Source: JAITWN01 sp034002745
GTDB lineage: Bacteria > Pseudomonadota > Gammaproteobacteria > SZUA-140
Assembly (NCBI GenBank): GCA_034002745.1
Contig: JAVEZY010000010.1
Coordinates: 1 to 64,000, forward strand
DNA: 64,000 bases
Direction of reading: 5' to 3'
Part shown: positions 17,349-26,986 of the stretch, one piece after another
How positions within the stretch are numbered: position 1 is the first letter of the stretch
How the letters are laid out: each line of letters begins with the position of its first letter
Made by a program: the position numbers and the translations under genes
The notes under the pieces: model-generated
Databases searched by the model: none
Seen by the model: only the letters and a program-made list of their open reading frames with translations
What the model was told of the DNA's origin: nothing

Positions 17349-19126
17349 ATCCAGGATAACGCCAGCTCGATCTCGAATTCGCCTTCGGGCAAGTCGGTCG
17401 GAGACAGGCACCAGCCGGCGGCATCACGGATGGAAGCCTGCAGGGCAACCTCCCTCAATTCATCCGCCCCACACATGGTCATCCCCTGCGCACCCCGGCG
17501 CAGACCGAGCGCACGCTCAGGCATCCGCGAGGCCACCAGGGCATGACCGCCGGGATTGAGATAGCGGATACGGGCATTTCCTTCCTTGCGCAGCAGCAAT
17601 CGATATCGCAACACGGACCGCTCCCGTTCCACCATCAGCGTCAGACGGGCGCGCAGGCCGGTGAGCGGAGGCCGGTGCAGCGCTTCACGCCGTCCCAGCG
17701 CACCATCCAGCAGGCGCCAGTCGAGGCCCCGCCGGATACGCGAGCACAGGCTCCCGGATTCGGCGCGCAGCAGCCGCAGCGGCCGACCCTCGAGCGTGAT
17801 ACTGGTCCCGGTCTCGTCCTCCCTGACATCGCAGCGTTCGAAGTCGGTGAGCGCATACAGCACACCGCCGCAATCGAACAGCGGCGTCCAGCCCGCATGC
17901 GCCGGCTCGGCCCGCAGCGCTTCGCCATCGATCCGCACCGCCGGCGGACAGAGCACCGTCGTCCCGCACGCGGCATGGAAGGGCACGCCACCGGCGTAGC
18001 GCAATTCCGCTTCGCTGCTGCTGAAAGCCTGCGGCGGCTGGCCCCGCGTGCTCACCAGGACCAGCAGTCCGTCGCCGCCGCGCAGGCGATGTATCCCCGC
18101 CTCGGCATCGCTTTCCACGGGATCGAAGGACGCCGGAACCGGCGCGCTCTCCTCCTGCCCATGGGCCCAGGCCAGTATTGCCGCGGCCCAGGCGTTGTAG
18201 ACCGACAATCGCATATAGCCGTCCCAGCCCTGGCGCCGATCATCCGCGGCCGCAGGATTGAGCGGCAACAGGCCATCGCTGCGGGCGCCTTCCATCCAGC
18301 GTTTCAGCATGGATCGCATCATCAGCGCCATCGGCTGATCGCGGCGATCCTCGCGAGCACCGGCAAGCAGAGTCAGGGCGGCGAGCAGACAGGAATCGCC
18401 ATACAGCGCATGAGAACTCCTGCCTAGGCCACCGGCATGGCCGCCTTCATCCCAGAACATGGCGGACCAGGCCAGCATGCGGCGCAGATATGCCTCCAGA
18501 CGAGCATCCCCGGTCCGCCTGGCGGCGACGGCGACCAGAAAAAGGGCCTTGTGGTGATAGGCGCTCGGAGTGGCGATCGGATTTCCGTGGAACGGGAAAT
18601 CGACGAATCCGCCTGCCGCGGTGGTCCAGCGCTCCAGATCGACGAGCAGGCGATCCAAGGCGCGGCGGCGCGGCGCGGCGCCATCGGCTTCGAGCAGGCG
18701 GCAGACGTTCGCCAGCAGCGTCCAGTTGTTGGAGGGATAGCGGGAATGCAGTTCGCAGGCGCGGCGCTCGCCCGCGAGCCGGCGTCTCAGATCATCCGCA
18801 CCGTCCGGCAGGGATTCTTCCAGCAGGTGCAGCAGAAAACGGTTGAAAGGTGCATGCCCACGCCGGCTGCGCGGGGTGCCAAGCCAGGCATCGAGCGGCT
18901 CGCGCCAGCACTCATCCTGCGCCCCCCGCAGGATGAGCAAGGCGAGCGCGGCGCCGAGCTGTCCGTAATGGTCCGGCGCGCTCGGCCGTCCTTCGACCGC
19001 ATCCCACAGACCGGCACCCGGCCTTGTCGCGGCGGCGAGCGCCGCGGCAAGGCCGGCGAGACAGCGATCGAGCATGACATCCACGCCATCCGGATCGCTG
19101 GCGCCAGAGGTATCAGGCGCGATCAC
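17303..19126 (-). CDS. Large alpha-toroid-like protein, heparinase/glycan-lyase type (putative)
   Basis: 607 residues without a signal peptide. The first 330 residues are helix-rich with aromatic pairs (SRYPSNNWTLLANVCRLLE, GGFVDFPFH, SAYHHKALFL, WDGYMRLSVYNAWAAA), reminiscent of (alpha/alpha) toroid polysaccharide lyases and hydrolases. The remainder looks beta-rich, as in heparinase II/III C-terminal sandwiches. I do not recognise a named family with confidence. The start overlaps the O-glycosylation ligase gene by ATGA, so both belong to one operon. Without an export signal it would act in the cytoplasm, which is odd for a lyase; a modifying role is possible. Its 3' end overlaps the convergent asparagine-synthase-like gene by 46 bp. 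Confidence 0.6.
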   Translation of the reverse strand: MIAPDTSGASDPDGVDVMLDRCLAGLAAALAAATRPGAGLWDAVEGRPSAPDHYGQLGAALALLILRGAQDECWREPLDAWLGTPRSRRGHAPFNRFLLHLLEESLPDGADDLRRRLAGERRACELHSRYPSNNWTLLANVCRLLEADGAAPRRRALDRLLVDLERWTTAAGGFVDFPFHGNPIATPSAYHHKALFLVAVAARRTGDARLEAYLRRMLAWSAMFWDEGGHAGGLGRSSHALYGDSCLLAALTLLAGAREDRRDQPMALMMRSMLKRWMEGARSDGLLPLNPAAADDRRQGWDGYMRLSVYNAWAAAILAWAHGQEESAPVPASFDPVESDAEAGIHRLRGGDGLLVLVSTRGQPPQAFSSSEAELRYAGGVPFHAACGTTVLCPPAVRIDGEALRAEPAHAGWTPLFDCGGVLYALTDFERCDVREDETGTSITLEGRPLRLLRAESGSLCSRIRRGLDWRLLDGALGRREALHRPPLTGLRARLTLMVERERSVLRYRLLLRKEGNARIRYLNPGGHALVASRMPERALGLRRGAQGMTMCGADELREVALQASIRDAAGWCLSPTDLPEGEFEIELALSWIQDPRPSRSRSSSSR

Positions 19127-20508
19127 TGCCCCCGCTCATCCCGAACCACGAACTCCCGGAACCTGGGCTGCGGGACGCCGCGGGCACGGCGGTCATCGGG
19201 CGCGGTGGATCCGGCCTGTTCCGCACCCTGCGCGAGCTCCCGCTGCATCACCACCGCCAGGGCGATGAAGGCATACAGCAGGTTGAAATAAGCCACGTCG
19301 AGGAAGGCTCCTGCGGCGAGATAGCCCAGCAGGCCGATCTGCAGCGCCCAGGCATACTCGGACAGCCATATGCGTCCGGGTTGATCCCGGGCCTCTTTGC
19401 GGATACGGTTCAGGGCCAGCAGGGTGCCGATCATCAGCGCCAGATACAGCGCCAGACCGACGAACCCATGGTTACCCAGGACGCTGAAATAAATGCTGTG
19501 CGGGGACAGTACATGAGTCCAGTCGCCCTCGAACTCGGCGTACTGTATCCACCAGTCATAGCCCATGCCGGCATTGCGAAATCCCATCCCGACCAGGGGT
19601 CGGTCCAGCGCCATGTTCCAGTTGACGCCCCAGGCCTGGATGCGCTGCATGGCCGAGCGGTCCTCCTCGTAGCTTTCGATGGTGCTCCAGCGTTCCGTAA
19701 GACGCTCGGGGGCGGTTACGCCGATCACCCCGAAGGCGATCACCGCCAGAGTCACGAGGACGATCTTGCGCTGCATGCGCAGGAACATGAACGGGGCGAT
19801 GGCCAGCAGACCCAACAGAGCGCCGCGGGAATAGGTCGCCAGGATCGCGACTGCAGTCAGCCAGAACACTGCGTAGCCGAAAAGGCCAAGAAGGCGCGAA
19901 TAGCGCTGCAGAAACTTCGAGCCGAACTCGACCCAGCGACGATGGAAAAGCCGGGCGCTGACCAGAATGGCCGGCAGCACCATGATCATGGCAATACCGA
20001 TATAGGTGTTGCCGGAAAGGTAGGAGCCATCGGGGCCGAGTACCATGTGCGCACCGCCGGTGCTGACTGCGAACAGGCCGCCCTTGAACCCGTAGAAGGC
20101 AAGCGACCCGGTAATGACCAGCAGCAAGGCGATGATGCGTCCGGGACCGAAGATCAGCAGCGGCGCGACGAAGGTGATGAGCATGATTTTCATGAAATGA
20201 ACCCAGAAGCCCCAGGCATTCGGGTTCACCGCCACGGCGGTGGTCAGCGTGACCCATCCCACCCATACGAAAAGCAGTGTCATCAGCTGCGATTTCGGCA
20301 TGGGGCGCTTGTCCCGGGCGGTCAGAAAGGCAAACAGTGTCACCGCCGCGATGATCATCGCCACCGGGAAGCTGCGCATGAAACCCCAGGTGAGGCTGTG
20401 TGGCGCCATCAATCCCACCCAGAACCAGGCAAGGATGCCGACCCAGGGCCGCATCAGGATTACCGGGACCAGGCCGATGATGATGGCAAAGAGGAGATAG
20501 TCGCGCAT
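19123..20508 (-). CDS. Putative O-glycosylation ligase, exosortase A-associated (Wzy/WaaL-like)
   Basis: 461 residues with around eleven membrane helices. The opening MRDYLLFAIIIGLVPVIL followed by RPWVGILAWFWVGLMAPH is the recognised N-terminus of the exosortase A-associated ligase family. ATYSRGALLGLLA and the periplasmic GMGFRNAGMGYDWW/LSPHSIYF loop match O-antigen ligases. It is proposed to transfer the glycan to protein, perhaps to PEP-CTERM substrates, at the outer face of the inner membrane; this has not been shown for this sequence. The ATG at 20508 was chosen over the 5' extended frame (20577) for its fit to the family start. Followed by the toroid gene with a 4-bp overlap. Confidence 0.88.
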   Translation of the reverse strand: MRDYLLFAIIIGLVPVILMRPWVGILAWFWVGLMAPHSLTWGFMRSFPVAMIIAAVTLFAFLTARDKRPMPKSQLMTLLFVWVGWVTLTTAVAVNPNAWGFWVHFMKIMLITFVAPLLIFGPGRIIALLLVITGSLAFYGFKGGLFAVSTGGAHMVLGPDGSYLSGNTYIGIAMIMVLPAILVSARLFHRRWVEFGSKFLQRYSRLLGLFGYAVFWLTAVAILATYSRGALLGLLAIAPFMFLRMQRKIVLVTLAVIAFGVIGVTAPERLTERWSTIESYEEDRSAMQRIQAWGVNWNMALDRPLVGMGFRNAGMGYDWWIQYAEFEGDWTHVLSPHSIYFSVLGNHGFVGLALYLALMIGTLLALNRIRKEARDQPGRIWLSEYAWALQIGLLGYLAAGAFLDVAYFNLLYAFIALAVVMQRELAQGAEQAGSTAPDDRRARGVPQPRFREFVVRDERGQ

Positions 20509-20664
20509 GTCCGTCCAGTCCAGTGAATCCCCGGCCTGCGGGAATCCAGGCTCGTCCCTACTTGTCGGCAGCTGCACGCTGCGGGTTGATCCGGCGAGCC
20601 GTCATGTTATCACCCTGCCCCGCGGCTGCGGTATGATTGGCGCTGCGCCGAATCCACGCCAGCC

Positions 20665-22254
20665 ATGACCGCCATCACCCGACTTCACCAGATCGTCCTC
20701 CACAGGGCATCCCTTGCTCCCGCCGCGCCCGCTCTGCGCTACCGCGGAAACGACGAGAGCTATCAGGACCTCGCCGCGGCGATCGAGCGCGCCGCGGCCC
20801 GCCTGGGCGCGGCCGGAGTACGCCGCCTCGACCGGGTGGCGATCTGGCTCGACAAGCGCTTCGAAACGGTGCATGCGCTGTTCGGCACCTCCGCCGCCGG
20901 GGGCATCTCCGTCCCGGTCAACCCGCTGCTGCGGGCCGAGCAGGTTTCCCACATCCTGCGCGACTGCAATGTACGCGTGCTCATCACCTCTTCGGAACGA
21001 CTGGCGACGCTGGCGCCCGTCCTTGCCTCCTGTCCGGACCTGGAGAGCGTGCTGCTGGTGGATCGTCCCGCACCCGCCGAAGGGCACTATCGCGTGGAGC
21101 TGTGGGCGGAAGATGCCGGGAGCGCCCCTCCGCCGGGAAGGGGCGGCATCGATGGCGACATGGCCGCGATCCTCTACACCTCGGGCAGCACCGGCCGACC
21201 CAAGGGCGTGGTGCTGTCGCACCGCAATCTGATCGCGGGTGCCGAAAGCGTAAGCACGTACCTGGAAAACACTGCGGAGGACCGCCTGCTGTCGGTGCTG
21301 CCGCTCAGCTTCGACTATGGACTCAGCCAGCTCACCACGGCCTTCCTCACCGGGGCCAGCGTCGTGCTGCTCAACTATCTGCTGCCGCGCGATGTCATCC
21401 GCGCGGTCGAGCGCGAAGGCATCACCGGTCTGGCGGCGGTCCCGCCGCTGTGGATACAGCTTTCCGCGCTCGAATGGCCGGAAGCGGCGACACGCAGCCT
21501 GCGCTATGTCACCAACTCCGGCGGCGCGATGCCGCGCAAGTCCCTGAACGCGCTGCGCGCGCGGCTTCCGGGCACCCGATTCTTCCTGATGTACGGACTG
21601 ACCGAAGCTTTCCGCTCCACCTGGCTGCCACCGGAAGAGATCGATCGCCGACCGGATTCGATCGGCAAGGCCATCCCCAATGCCGAGATCATGGTGGTCC
21701 GCCCCGATGGCAGTCCCTGCGAACCCGGGGAACCGGGCGAACTGGTACACCGCGGCGCGCTGGTGGCGCTTGGCTACTGGAACGACGCGCAGCGCACGGC
21801 GGAGCGCTTCCGCCCGGCGCCCGCCCAGCCCGCGGAACTGCCGCTGCCCGAGATCGCAGTATGGTCCGGAGACACCGTGCGCGCGGACGAGGACGGCTTT
21901 CTCTATTTCGTCGGACGGCGCGACGAGATGATCAAGACCTCGGGCTACCGGGTCAGCCCCACCGAAATCGAGGAGATCGCCTATGCGACCGGTTTCGTGG
22001 CCGAAGCCGCCGCCTTCGGCCTGCCCCATCCCGAACTCGGCCAGGCGATCGTTCTGGTGGGCATGCCCCATGACCCGGAGCTGGACACCGCCAGACTGCT
22101 CGACGCAATGCGTCCGTCGCTACCCGCCTATATGGTCCCGGCCCACATCGAACTGAACCCGCGCCCGCTACCGCGCAACGCCAACGGCAAGATCGATCGC
22201 AAGGCCCTGGCCGCCGGTCTGGCGGGCCTTTTCGGGGAGCCGAACGAAGCATGA
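20665..22254 (+). CDS. Acyl-CoA ligase (AMP-forming), exosortase A-associated
   Basis: 529 residues of the ANL adenylating superfamily. Motif A3 is YTSGSTGRPKG (171-181), A5 is MYGLTEAFRSTW (about 312), the hinge and A8 region is GRRDEMIKTSGYRVSP (about 417-432), and the catalytic A10 Lys is in NANGKIDRK (Lys509). It activates a carboxylate as acyl-AMP and loads it onto CoA or, given the ACP at 27.8 kb, onto that carrier. First of three plus-strand genes with the decarboxylase and the ATP-grasp/GNAT fusion. The family is known from XrtA loci without a defined substrate. The start sits 28 bp after a possible -10 box TATGAT (20632). Confidence 0.9.
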   Translation: MTAITRLHQIVLHRASLAPAAPALRYRGNDESYQDLAAAIERAAARLGAAGVRRLDRVAIWLDKRFETVHALFGTSAAGGISVPVNPLLRAEQVSHILRDCNVRVLITSSERLATLAPVLASCPDLESVLLVDRPAPAEGHYRVELWAEDAGSAPPPGRGGIDGDMAAILYTSGSTGRPKGVVLSHRNLIAGAESVSTYLENTAEDRLLSVLPLSFDYGLSQLTTAFLTGASVVLLNYLLPRDVIRAVEREGITGLAAVPPLWIQLSALEWPEAATRSLRYVTNSGGAMPRKSLNALRARLPGTRFFLMYGLTEAFRSTWLPPEEIDRRPDSIGKAIPNAEIMVVRPDGSPCEPGEPGELVHRGALVALGYWNDAQRTAERFRPAPAQPAELPLPEIAVWSGDTVRADEDGFLYFVGRRDEMIKTSGYRVSPTEIEEIAYATGFVAEAAAFGLPHPELGQAIVLVGMPHDPELDTARLLDAMRPSLPAYMVPAHIELNPRPLPRNANGKIDRKALAAGLAGLFGEPNEA

Positions 22255-23486
22255 ACGAAACGCGAGTGACACACGCGCCGATGGATCGCTTCGAGATCCG
22301 GGACGATTGCCTGATCATCGGCGGCCAGCCGCTGACCGGCCTCGCCGAGCGCCTGGGGCGGACCCCGTTTTACGCCTATGACCGGGCGGTGATGACCGCG
22401 ACCATGCAGCGCCTGCGTGCGTGCCTGCCTGACGAAATCTCCATTCACTATGCGGTCAAGGCAAATCCGATGCCGGCGCTGGTACGGCACATGGCATCGC
22501 TGGCCGATGGCCTGGATGTCGCATCCGGCGGGGAACTGCGCGTCGCCCTCGACACCGGCACAGCGCCGGACCACATCAGTTTCGCCGGCCCCGGAAAATC
22601 GCTGGCCGAACTCGAGGCCGCGGTGCAGGCCGGCATCACGGTCAATCTGGAATCCTTCACCGAGCTGGAACGCATCGCCCTCATCGGCGAGAAACTCGGC
22701 ATCCGGCCACGCGTCGCCGTCCGGGTGAACCCGGACTTCGAACTGAAATCCTCCGGCATGAAGATGAGCGGCGGACCCAAGGCCTTCGGGGTCGATGCCG
22801 AGCGCGTGCCCGGGATGCTGCGCCGCATCGGTGAACTGGGTCTACACTTCCGCGGCTTTCACATCTTCTCGGGCTCACAGAACCTGCGTGCCGAGGCGAT
22901 CGTGGAAGCCCAGGGACTGAGCATCGCGCTGGCGCTGCGCCTCGCCGAAGCGGCGCCGGGCCCAGTGCAAACCCTCAACATCGGCGGCGGCTTCGGCATC
23001 CCCTACTTTCCCGGTGAACGTCCGCTCGAGCTGGAGCCGATCGCCGAGCACCTGCGGGAGCGTCTGCCGGAGATCCGGACGCGACTGCCCGAGGCCTCGG
23101 TGATCATCGAACTCGGCCGCTATCTGGTGGGCGAGGCCGGCATTTATGTCGCCGAGATCCTGGATCGCAAGGAGTCGCGCGGGCAGGTCTTCCTCGTCAC
23201 CAACGGCGGACTGCACCACCACCTCGCCGCCTCCGGCAACTTCGGACAGGTGATCCGCAAGAATTATCCGGTCGTCATCGGCAACCGGGTGCATGGCAGC
23301 GAGCGCGAACGCGTCAATGTGGTGGGCCCGCTGTGCACGCCGCTCGACGTGCTTGCCCAGCAGATGGAAATGGCGCGTGCCGACATCGGCGATCTGGTAG
23401 TCGTCTACCAGTCGGGCGCCTATGGCTACACCGCCAGCCCGACCCGTTTCCTCAGCCACCCCGAGCCGGCGGAAATCCTTGTCTGA
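22251..23486 (+). CDS. PLP-dependent decarboxylase, exosortase A system-associated
   Basis: 411 residues of the alanine-racemase-fold, group IV decarboxylase family (LysA, ornithine decarboxylase). The PLP-binding Lys is in HYAVKANP (Lys70). HIFSGSQN, the glycine-rich phosphate loop GGGFGIPYF and the Cys in GPLCTPLD complete the active site. It presumably decarboxylates a diamino acid or a carrier-bound amino acid to an amine. The start codon overlaps the ligase stop as ATGA, so the two are coupled. Together with the ligase and ACP this points to a small amine or acyl building block made for the polymer. The substrate cannot be read from the sequence. Confidence 0.9.
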   Translation: MNETRVTHAPMDRFEIRDDCLIIGGQPLTGLAERLGRTPFYAYDRAVMTATMQRLRACLPDEISIHYAVKANPMPALVRHMASLADGLDVASGGELRVALDTGTAPDHISFAGPGKSLAELEAAVQAGITVNLESFTELERIALIGEKLGIRPRVAVRVNPDFELKSSGMKMSGGPKAFGVDAERVPGMLRRIGELGLHFRGFHIFSGSQNLRAEAIVEAQGLSIALALRLAEAAPGPVQTLNIGGGFGIPYFPGERPLELEPIAEHLRERLPEIRTRLPEASVIIELGRYLVGEAGIYVAEILDRKESRGQVFLVTNGGLHHHLAASGNFGQVIRKNYPVVIGNRVHGSERERVNVVGPLCTPLDVLAQQMEMARADIGDLVVVYQSGAYGYTASPTRFLSHPEPAEILV

Positions 23487-23505
23487 GCGGCACGCCGGAG
23501 GATCG

Positions 23506-25389
23506 ATGCCGTCCGTGCCCACCCCCTTGTTTCCCGTTTCTGCCGTGGTCGTCGGGCTGTGCGTGCACGGGCTGGCGCTGGTGCGCTCGCTCGGCCATGC
23601 CGGCGTGCGGGTTCACGCACTCGAGGCCGACCACGATCTCCCCGGGTGCCGCACCCGGCTGGCGCAGATCCACTACGCCGCCGACATCAACGGGCCGGGC
23701 CTGATCGATGCGTTGCTCGAGCTGCGCAGGCGCCTGCCCGGCGATGAAGCCCCCATACTGTTCCTCACCAATGACAATATGGTGCGGACCATCGGACGGC
23801 ACTGGGATCGACTCGAAGGGACTTACCGGCTGAGCTGGTCCGGATGCCGCGACAGGATACTCGCTCTGCTCGACAAGGCAGCGCTGGAAATGCACTGCCA
23901 GAGCCATGATCTGCCCTACCCGCACAGCCTCGTCCTGCATGGCATCGACGACGAACCGGCTGGCGATGGCGCCGAGATCACTTACCCCTGCATCGTCAAA
24001 CCGACCCGCCCCCTGTCCGGATTCAAGGTCCGTGTGGCACACAGCCGGGCCGATCTTCAGCGGCTTGCCGCCGATCATCCGGGCGCGCTGCCGTTCCTGA
24101 TGCAGCGCTGGATAGAGGGCGACGACCGCCGCACTCTGTTCGTGGCCTTCTATCTCGATCGCGGCAGGATCCTGGCCACCTACGCTGGCCGCAAGCTGGC
24201 GGCGAAACCGCCGGGGCTGGGCCAGACCACGATCGCCGAATCCTTCGCGCACGAAGCGACCCGCGCCCTGACGGAACGATTCTTCGCGCCGCTGCAACTG
24301 TCCGGCCCGGTATCGCTGGAAGTGAAGCTCGACGCCGAGGGGAAGCCCTGGATCATCGAGCCGACGCTGGGCCGCACGGATTACTGGCTGGATTGCTGTG
24401 TGGCCAACGGCATCAACCTGCCGATGCTCGAATACCTGCATCAGTGCGCCAGGCCGCTGCCCACGCCGGTACAGACGGCGACCCATGTATGGTTCGATAC
24501 CGAGCGCAGCCCGCTGGCCTGGCTGAAGCTGCGCCTGCGCAACGTTGCCGCGACTCCCGCATGGAAGCCGCGCTTCGCCTATTGGGACCGGCAAGATCAG
24601 GCGCCATTTCGTCACGGCATGTGGCGCCTGCTGCGCAATACCGTTTCGCGCGTGACGACGAAGCTGCGCCGATTGTTCAGCACGCGTACGCGTGACAGCT
24701 TCAGCGCCACCATACGCAGCCTGGGCTGGATCAACGGTCCGCTTTATCTGCTGGCACAGGGAATGGACCAGCTGAGCCGCGGACGCATCCGCATCATCAA
24801 GTACGATCTGGTATCACAGCCGGTCAGCGCTGAACCGCTGATGCCCTCGCATCGCGGCGCCGCCGTCGAAGTGCGTGAAGTCCATGCCGGCGATCCGTTG
24901 CTCACGCGCATGGGACATCCACCCGCAAGCATCGAAAGCCGCTTTGCGCAGGGCGGACGCTGCCTCGCGGCGCTCTGCGACGGCGAACTGGCGGGCTTTC
25001 TGTGGTGGGTGGAAGGCGCCTACCGCGAGGACGAGGTGCGCTGCCTGTTCATACCGCACCCAGCCGGGGCTGCCGTATGGGATTTCGATGTCTTCGTCGC
25101 CGCGGGACGCCGCTACAGCCCGGTATTCGCCCGGCTGTGGGAAGCTGCCGACCGGGAACTCCATGGCCGCGGCTTCATCCGCAGTTGCAGCCGGATATCG
25201 GCCTTCAAGCCGGAATCGCTGTCGGCCCATCGCCGGCTCGGCGCGCGCGTCACCGGCAAGTGTCTCTTCATCCGCATCTGGCGCGCGCAGATCATGTTCG
25301 CCACGCAGTCGCCGTGGATACATGTGTCGCTCACCGAAGCCTCACGCCCTGCGCTGCGCGTGGGCGAGGCCAATTCCCCTCAGGACTGA
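23506..25389 (+). CDS. ATP-grasp ligase fused to a C-terminal GNAT-like acyltransferase domain
   Basis: 627 residues. The N-terminus has a Rossmann-like pre-ATP-grasp fold (VVVGLCVHGLALVRSLGHAG), then ATP-grasp strands YPCIVKPTRPLSGFKV, FLMQRWIEG and VSLEVKLDAEGKPWIIEPTL. The last 200 residues (from about 440) resemble a GNAT N-acyltransferase (VREVHAGDP, then DGELAGFLWWVEGAY). The fusion suggests activation of a carboxylate and its transfer to an amine. The ATG at 23506 has a strong GGAGG 4-8 bases upstream, which settles the start 19 bp after the decarboxylase stop. The 3' end overlaps the convergent methyltransferase by 10 bp. Confidence 0.78.
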   Translation: MPSVPTPLFPVSAVVVGLCVHGLALVRSLGHAGVRVHALEADHDLPGCRTRLAQIHYAADINGPGLIDALLELRRRLPGDEAPILFLTNDNMVRTIGRHWDRLEGTYRLSWSGCRDRILALLDKAALEMHCQSHDLPYPHSLVLHGIDDEPAGDGAEITYPCIVKPTRPLSGFKVRVAHSRADLQRLAADHPGALPFLMQRWIEGDDRRTLFVAFYLDRGRILATYAGRKLAAKPPGLGQTTIAESFAHEATRALTERFFAPLQLSGPVSLEVKLDAEGKPWIIEPTLGRTDYWLDCCVANGINLPMLEYLHQCARPLPTPVQTATHVWFDTERSPLAWLKLRLRNVAATPAWKPRFAYWDRQDQAPFRHGMWRLLRNTVSRVTTKLRRLFSTRTRDSFSATIRSLGWINGPLYLLAQGMDQLSRGRIRIIKYDLVSQPVSAEPLMPSHRGAAVEVREVHAGDPLLTRMGHPPASIESRFAQGGRCLAALCDGELAGFLWWVEGAYREDEVRCLFIPHPAGAAVWDFDVFVAAGRRYSPVFARLWEAADRELHGRGFIRSCSRISAFKPESLSAHRRLGARVTGKCLFIRIWRAQIMFATQSPWIHVSLTEASRPALRVGEANSPQD

Positions 25390-26126
25390 GCCGGCGCACC
25401 CGTCCTGCGCGCCGAGATGAGCACGGCGTGCGCGAACGGCGATCCCAGCGGGCCGAGCGCATTCAACAGCCCGCGACATGCGCGGCTCTCCACCAGCGGC
25501 TGGAGGCGGGCCAGCGCCGGGGGAAGGATCGGTACTCTGCGGATGCGCACATCGACCGCGCCGTGACGGCGCATCAGCTCGGCCAGGTGAGCAGCGCGGT
25601 GATAGCGCAGCGCAAGCTGGCGCCCTTTCAGCCGTGCAAGCGCGCCCCTGGCCAGGGTAGGCAGACAGACCGCGTTCAGGGCATCGATCCAGACCTGTCC
25701 GCCGGGGCGGACGGTCGCCATCAGTTCGGCGATCGCCGCCTCCGGCTCATCCAGCGCCTGCAATACGCCGAAGCACATGACCCCGTCAGCGCTCCCTGGA
25801 CGCAGCGGCAGGCGGCGGACATCGCTCACCGCCCAGACGATTTCGCGCGCACTGCGCTCGCGGGCTTTCTGCACCGAAGGCAGGGAATAGTCGAGACCGA
25901 TGACGCGCAGGCCCGCGGCGGCGAGATGCCGCGTATAGCTGCCGGCGCCGCAGCCGGCATCCACCCACAGTGCGCCCGGCGCATCACCACGCCACGTGCG
26001 CTGGAAGTTGCGCATGCGCGCCGCCAGTCCGGCATCGGTCCAGCCGGCGATCGCGGCATCGTCGTCGAAGCGGCTACCGCGCTCGATGAAACGGCGACGC
26101 CAGTTTTCCTCGAATCCCGATCTCAC
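25380..26126 (-). CDS. SAM-dependent class I methyltransferase
   Basis: 248 residues with motif I VDAGCGAGSY, acidic motif II GLDYS and motif IV-like DGVMCFGVLQAL. Cytoplasmic, with no membrane segments. A GTG at 26126 overlaps the hydrolase stop as GTGA, the usual coupling in this locus, and is preferred to the ATG at 26168, which would overlap that gene by 46 bp. Last gene of the ACP-hydrolase 2-hydrolase 1-methyltransferase operon. It probably methylates a sugar, amine or acyl intermediate of this module. Confidence 0.8.
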   Translation of the reverse strand: MRSGFEENWRRRFIERGSRFDDDAAIAGWTDAGLAARMRNFQRTWRGDAPGALWVDAGCGAGSYTRHLAAAGLRVIGLDYSLPSVQKARERSAREIVWAVSDVRRLPLRPGSADGVMCFGVLQALDEPEAAIAELMATVRPGGQVWIDALNAVCLPTLARGALARLKGRQLALRYHRAAHLAELMRRHGAVDVRIRRVPILPPALARLQPLVESRACRGLLNALGPLGSPFAHAVLISARRTGAPAQS

Positions 26127-26986
26127 TGCGCGCCGCTCCGCTCCTGGCGCAACCAGTTCAGCGTCCACTCGGTCACGCGCTCCCGCCAGTCCTCACGGGA
26201 GAAAGTGTGGTTGGCATCGGCAAGCTCGCACTTGCGCACCCTGGCTTGCTGCAGCAGGCCTGCCCAGGCCGGAGACTGGGCGGCCGTATCGGTGAACTCC
26301 CTGGCGGTGAGATCATCGCCGCTGAGGATCAGCAGCACAGACCCGGGGAACCGCTTCCATCCGGCAGCCATGCGTTCGGGCAAGGTGCCTGTCCGCGGCG
26401 AGTGCTCGCCGCTCGCGCCGGCGCCGCTCGAGCGTGCTCGCGAGATCGCGCCTCCGAGTCCGCGCAGGGACGCGAACAGGCGCAGCTGTCCCCGGAACAG
26501 CCCCGCCCAGAAATCGCGGCTGAAAAGGCGCTGCAGATAGTAATGACGCAGGCGGGCGCGCGCGAGACCTTCGACGGTCCGCACCCAGGGATTGAGCAGC
26601 ACCAGGCCATCGACGCGGCGATCATCCCCGGCATACATCAAGGCTGCGGAAGCAGCGTCGCACAGCCCCCAGAGCACCACGCTCTTCAGCGCCGGCTGTT
26701 CGGCCATGAATACATCGATGGCGGCACGCAGATCCTCGCTGATGTCCTCGAATGTGCGCTGCCCGCCATCGGCGTCGCCCATGCCGCGATAATCGAACCT
26801 GAACACGGGAATGCCTGCGGCGGCGAGCCGGCGCGCCAGCAGCAGAAACTGCCGATGACTGCCGACGCGGTATTGGGGACCGCCGACAACGATCAGCACA
26901 CCGCGCTGAGCACCCTGCGCGCCGGCGTGCACGATGCCGATCAGATCCTCGCCGCCGACGGAAAAGACGAGTGCGCGCTCGTTCAT
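26123..26986 (-). CDS. Hydrolase 1, exosortase A system-associated (alpha/beta fold)
   Basis: 287 residues of alpha/beta hydrolase fold. VFRFDYRGMGDADG is the typical oxyanion/early strand motif. The nucleophile elbow reads LWGLCDAAS, with Cys or Asp where Ser is usual. A late acidic residue in LSGDDLT and a His in DANHTF may complete a triad. The family travels with XrtA but has no proven activity; a thioesterase or acyl-transfer role on the ACP product is plausible. The ATG at 26986 overlaps hydrolase 2 as ATGA. Confidence 0.85.
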   Translation of the reverse strand: MNERALVFSVGGEDLIGIVHAGAQGAQRGVLIVVGGPQYRVGSHRQFLLLARRLAAAGIPVFRFDYRGMGDADGGQRTFEDISEDLRAAIDVFMAEQPALKSVVLWGLCDAASAALMYAGDDRRVDGLVLLNPWVRTVEGLARARLRHYYLQRLFSRDFWAGLFRGQLRLFASLRGLGGAISRARSSGAGASGEHSPRTGTLPERMAAGWKRFPGSVLLILSGDDLTAREFTDTAAQSPAWAGLLQQARVRKCELADANHTFSREDWRERVTEWTLNWLRQERSGAQ

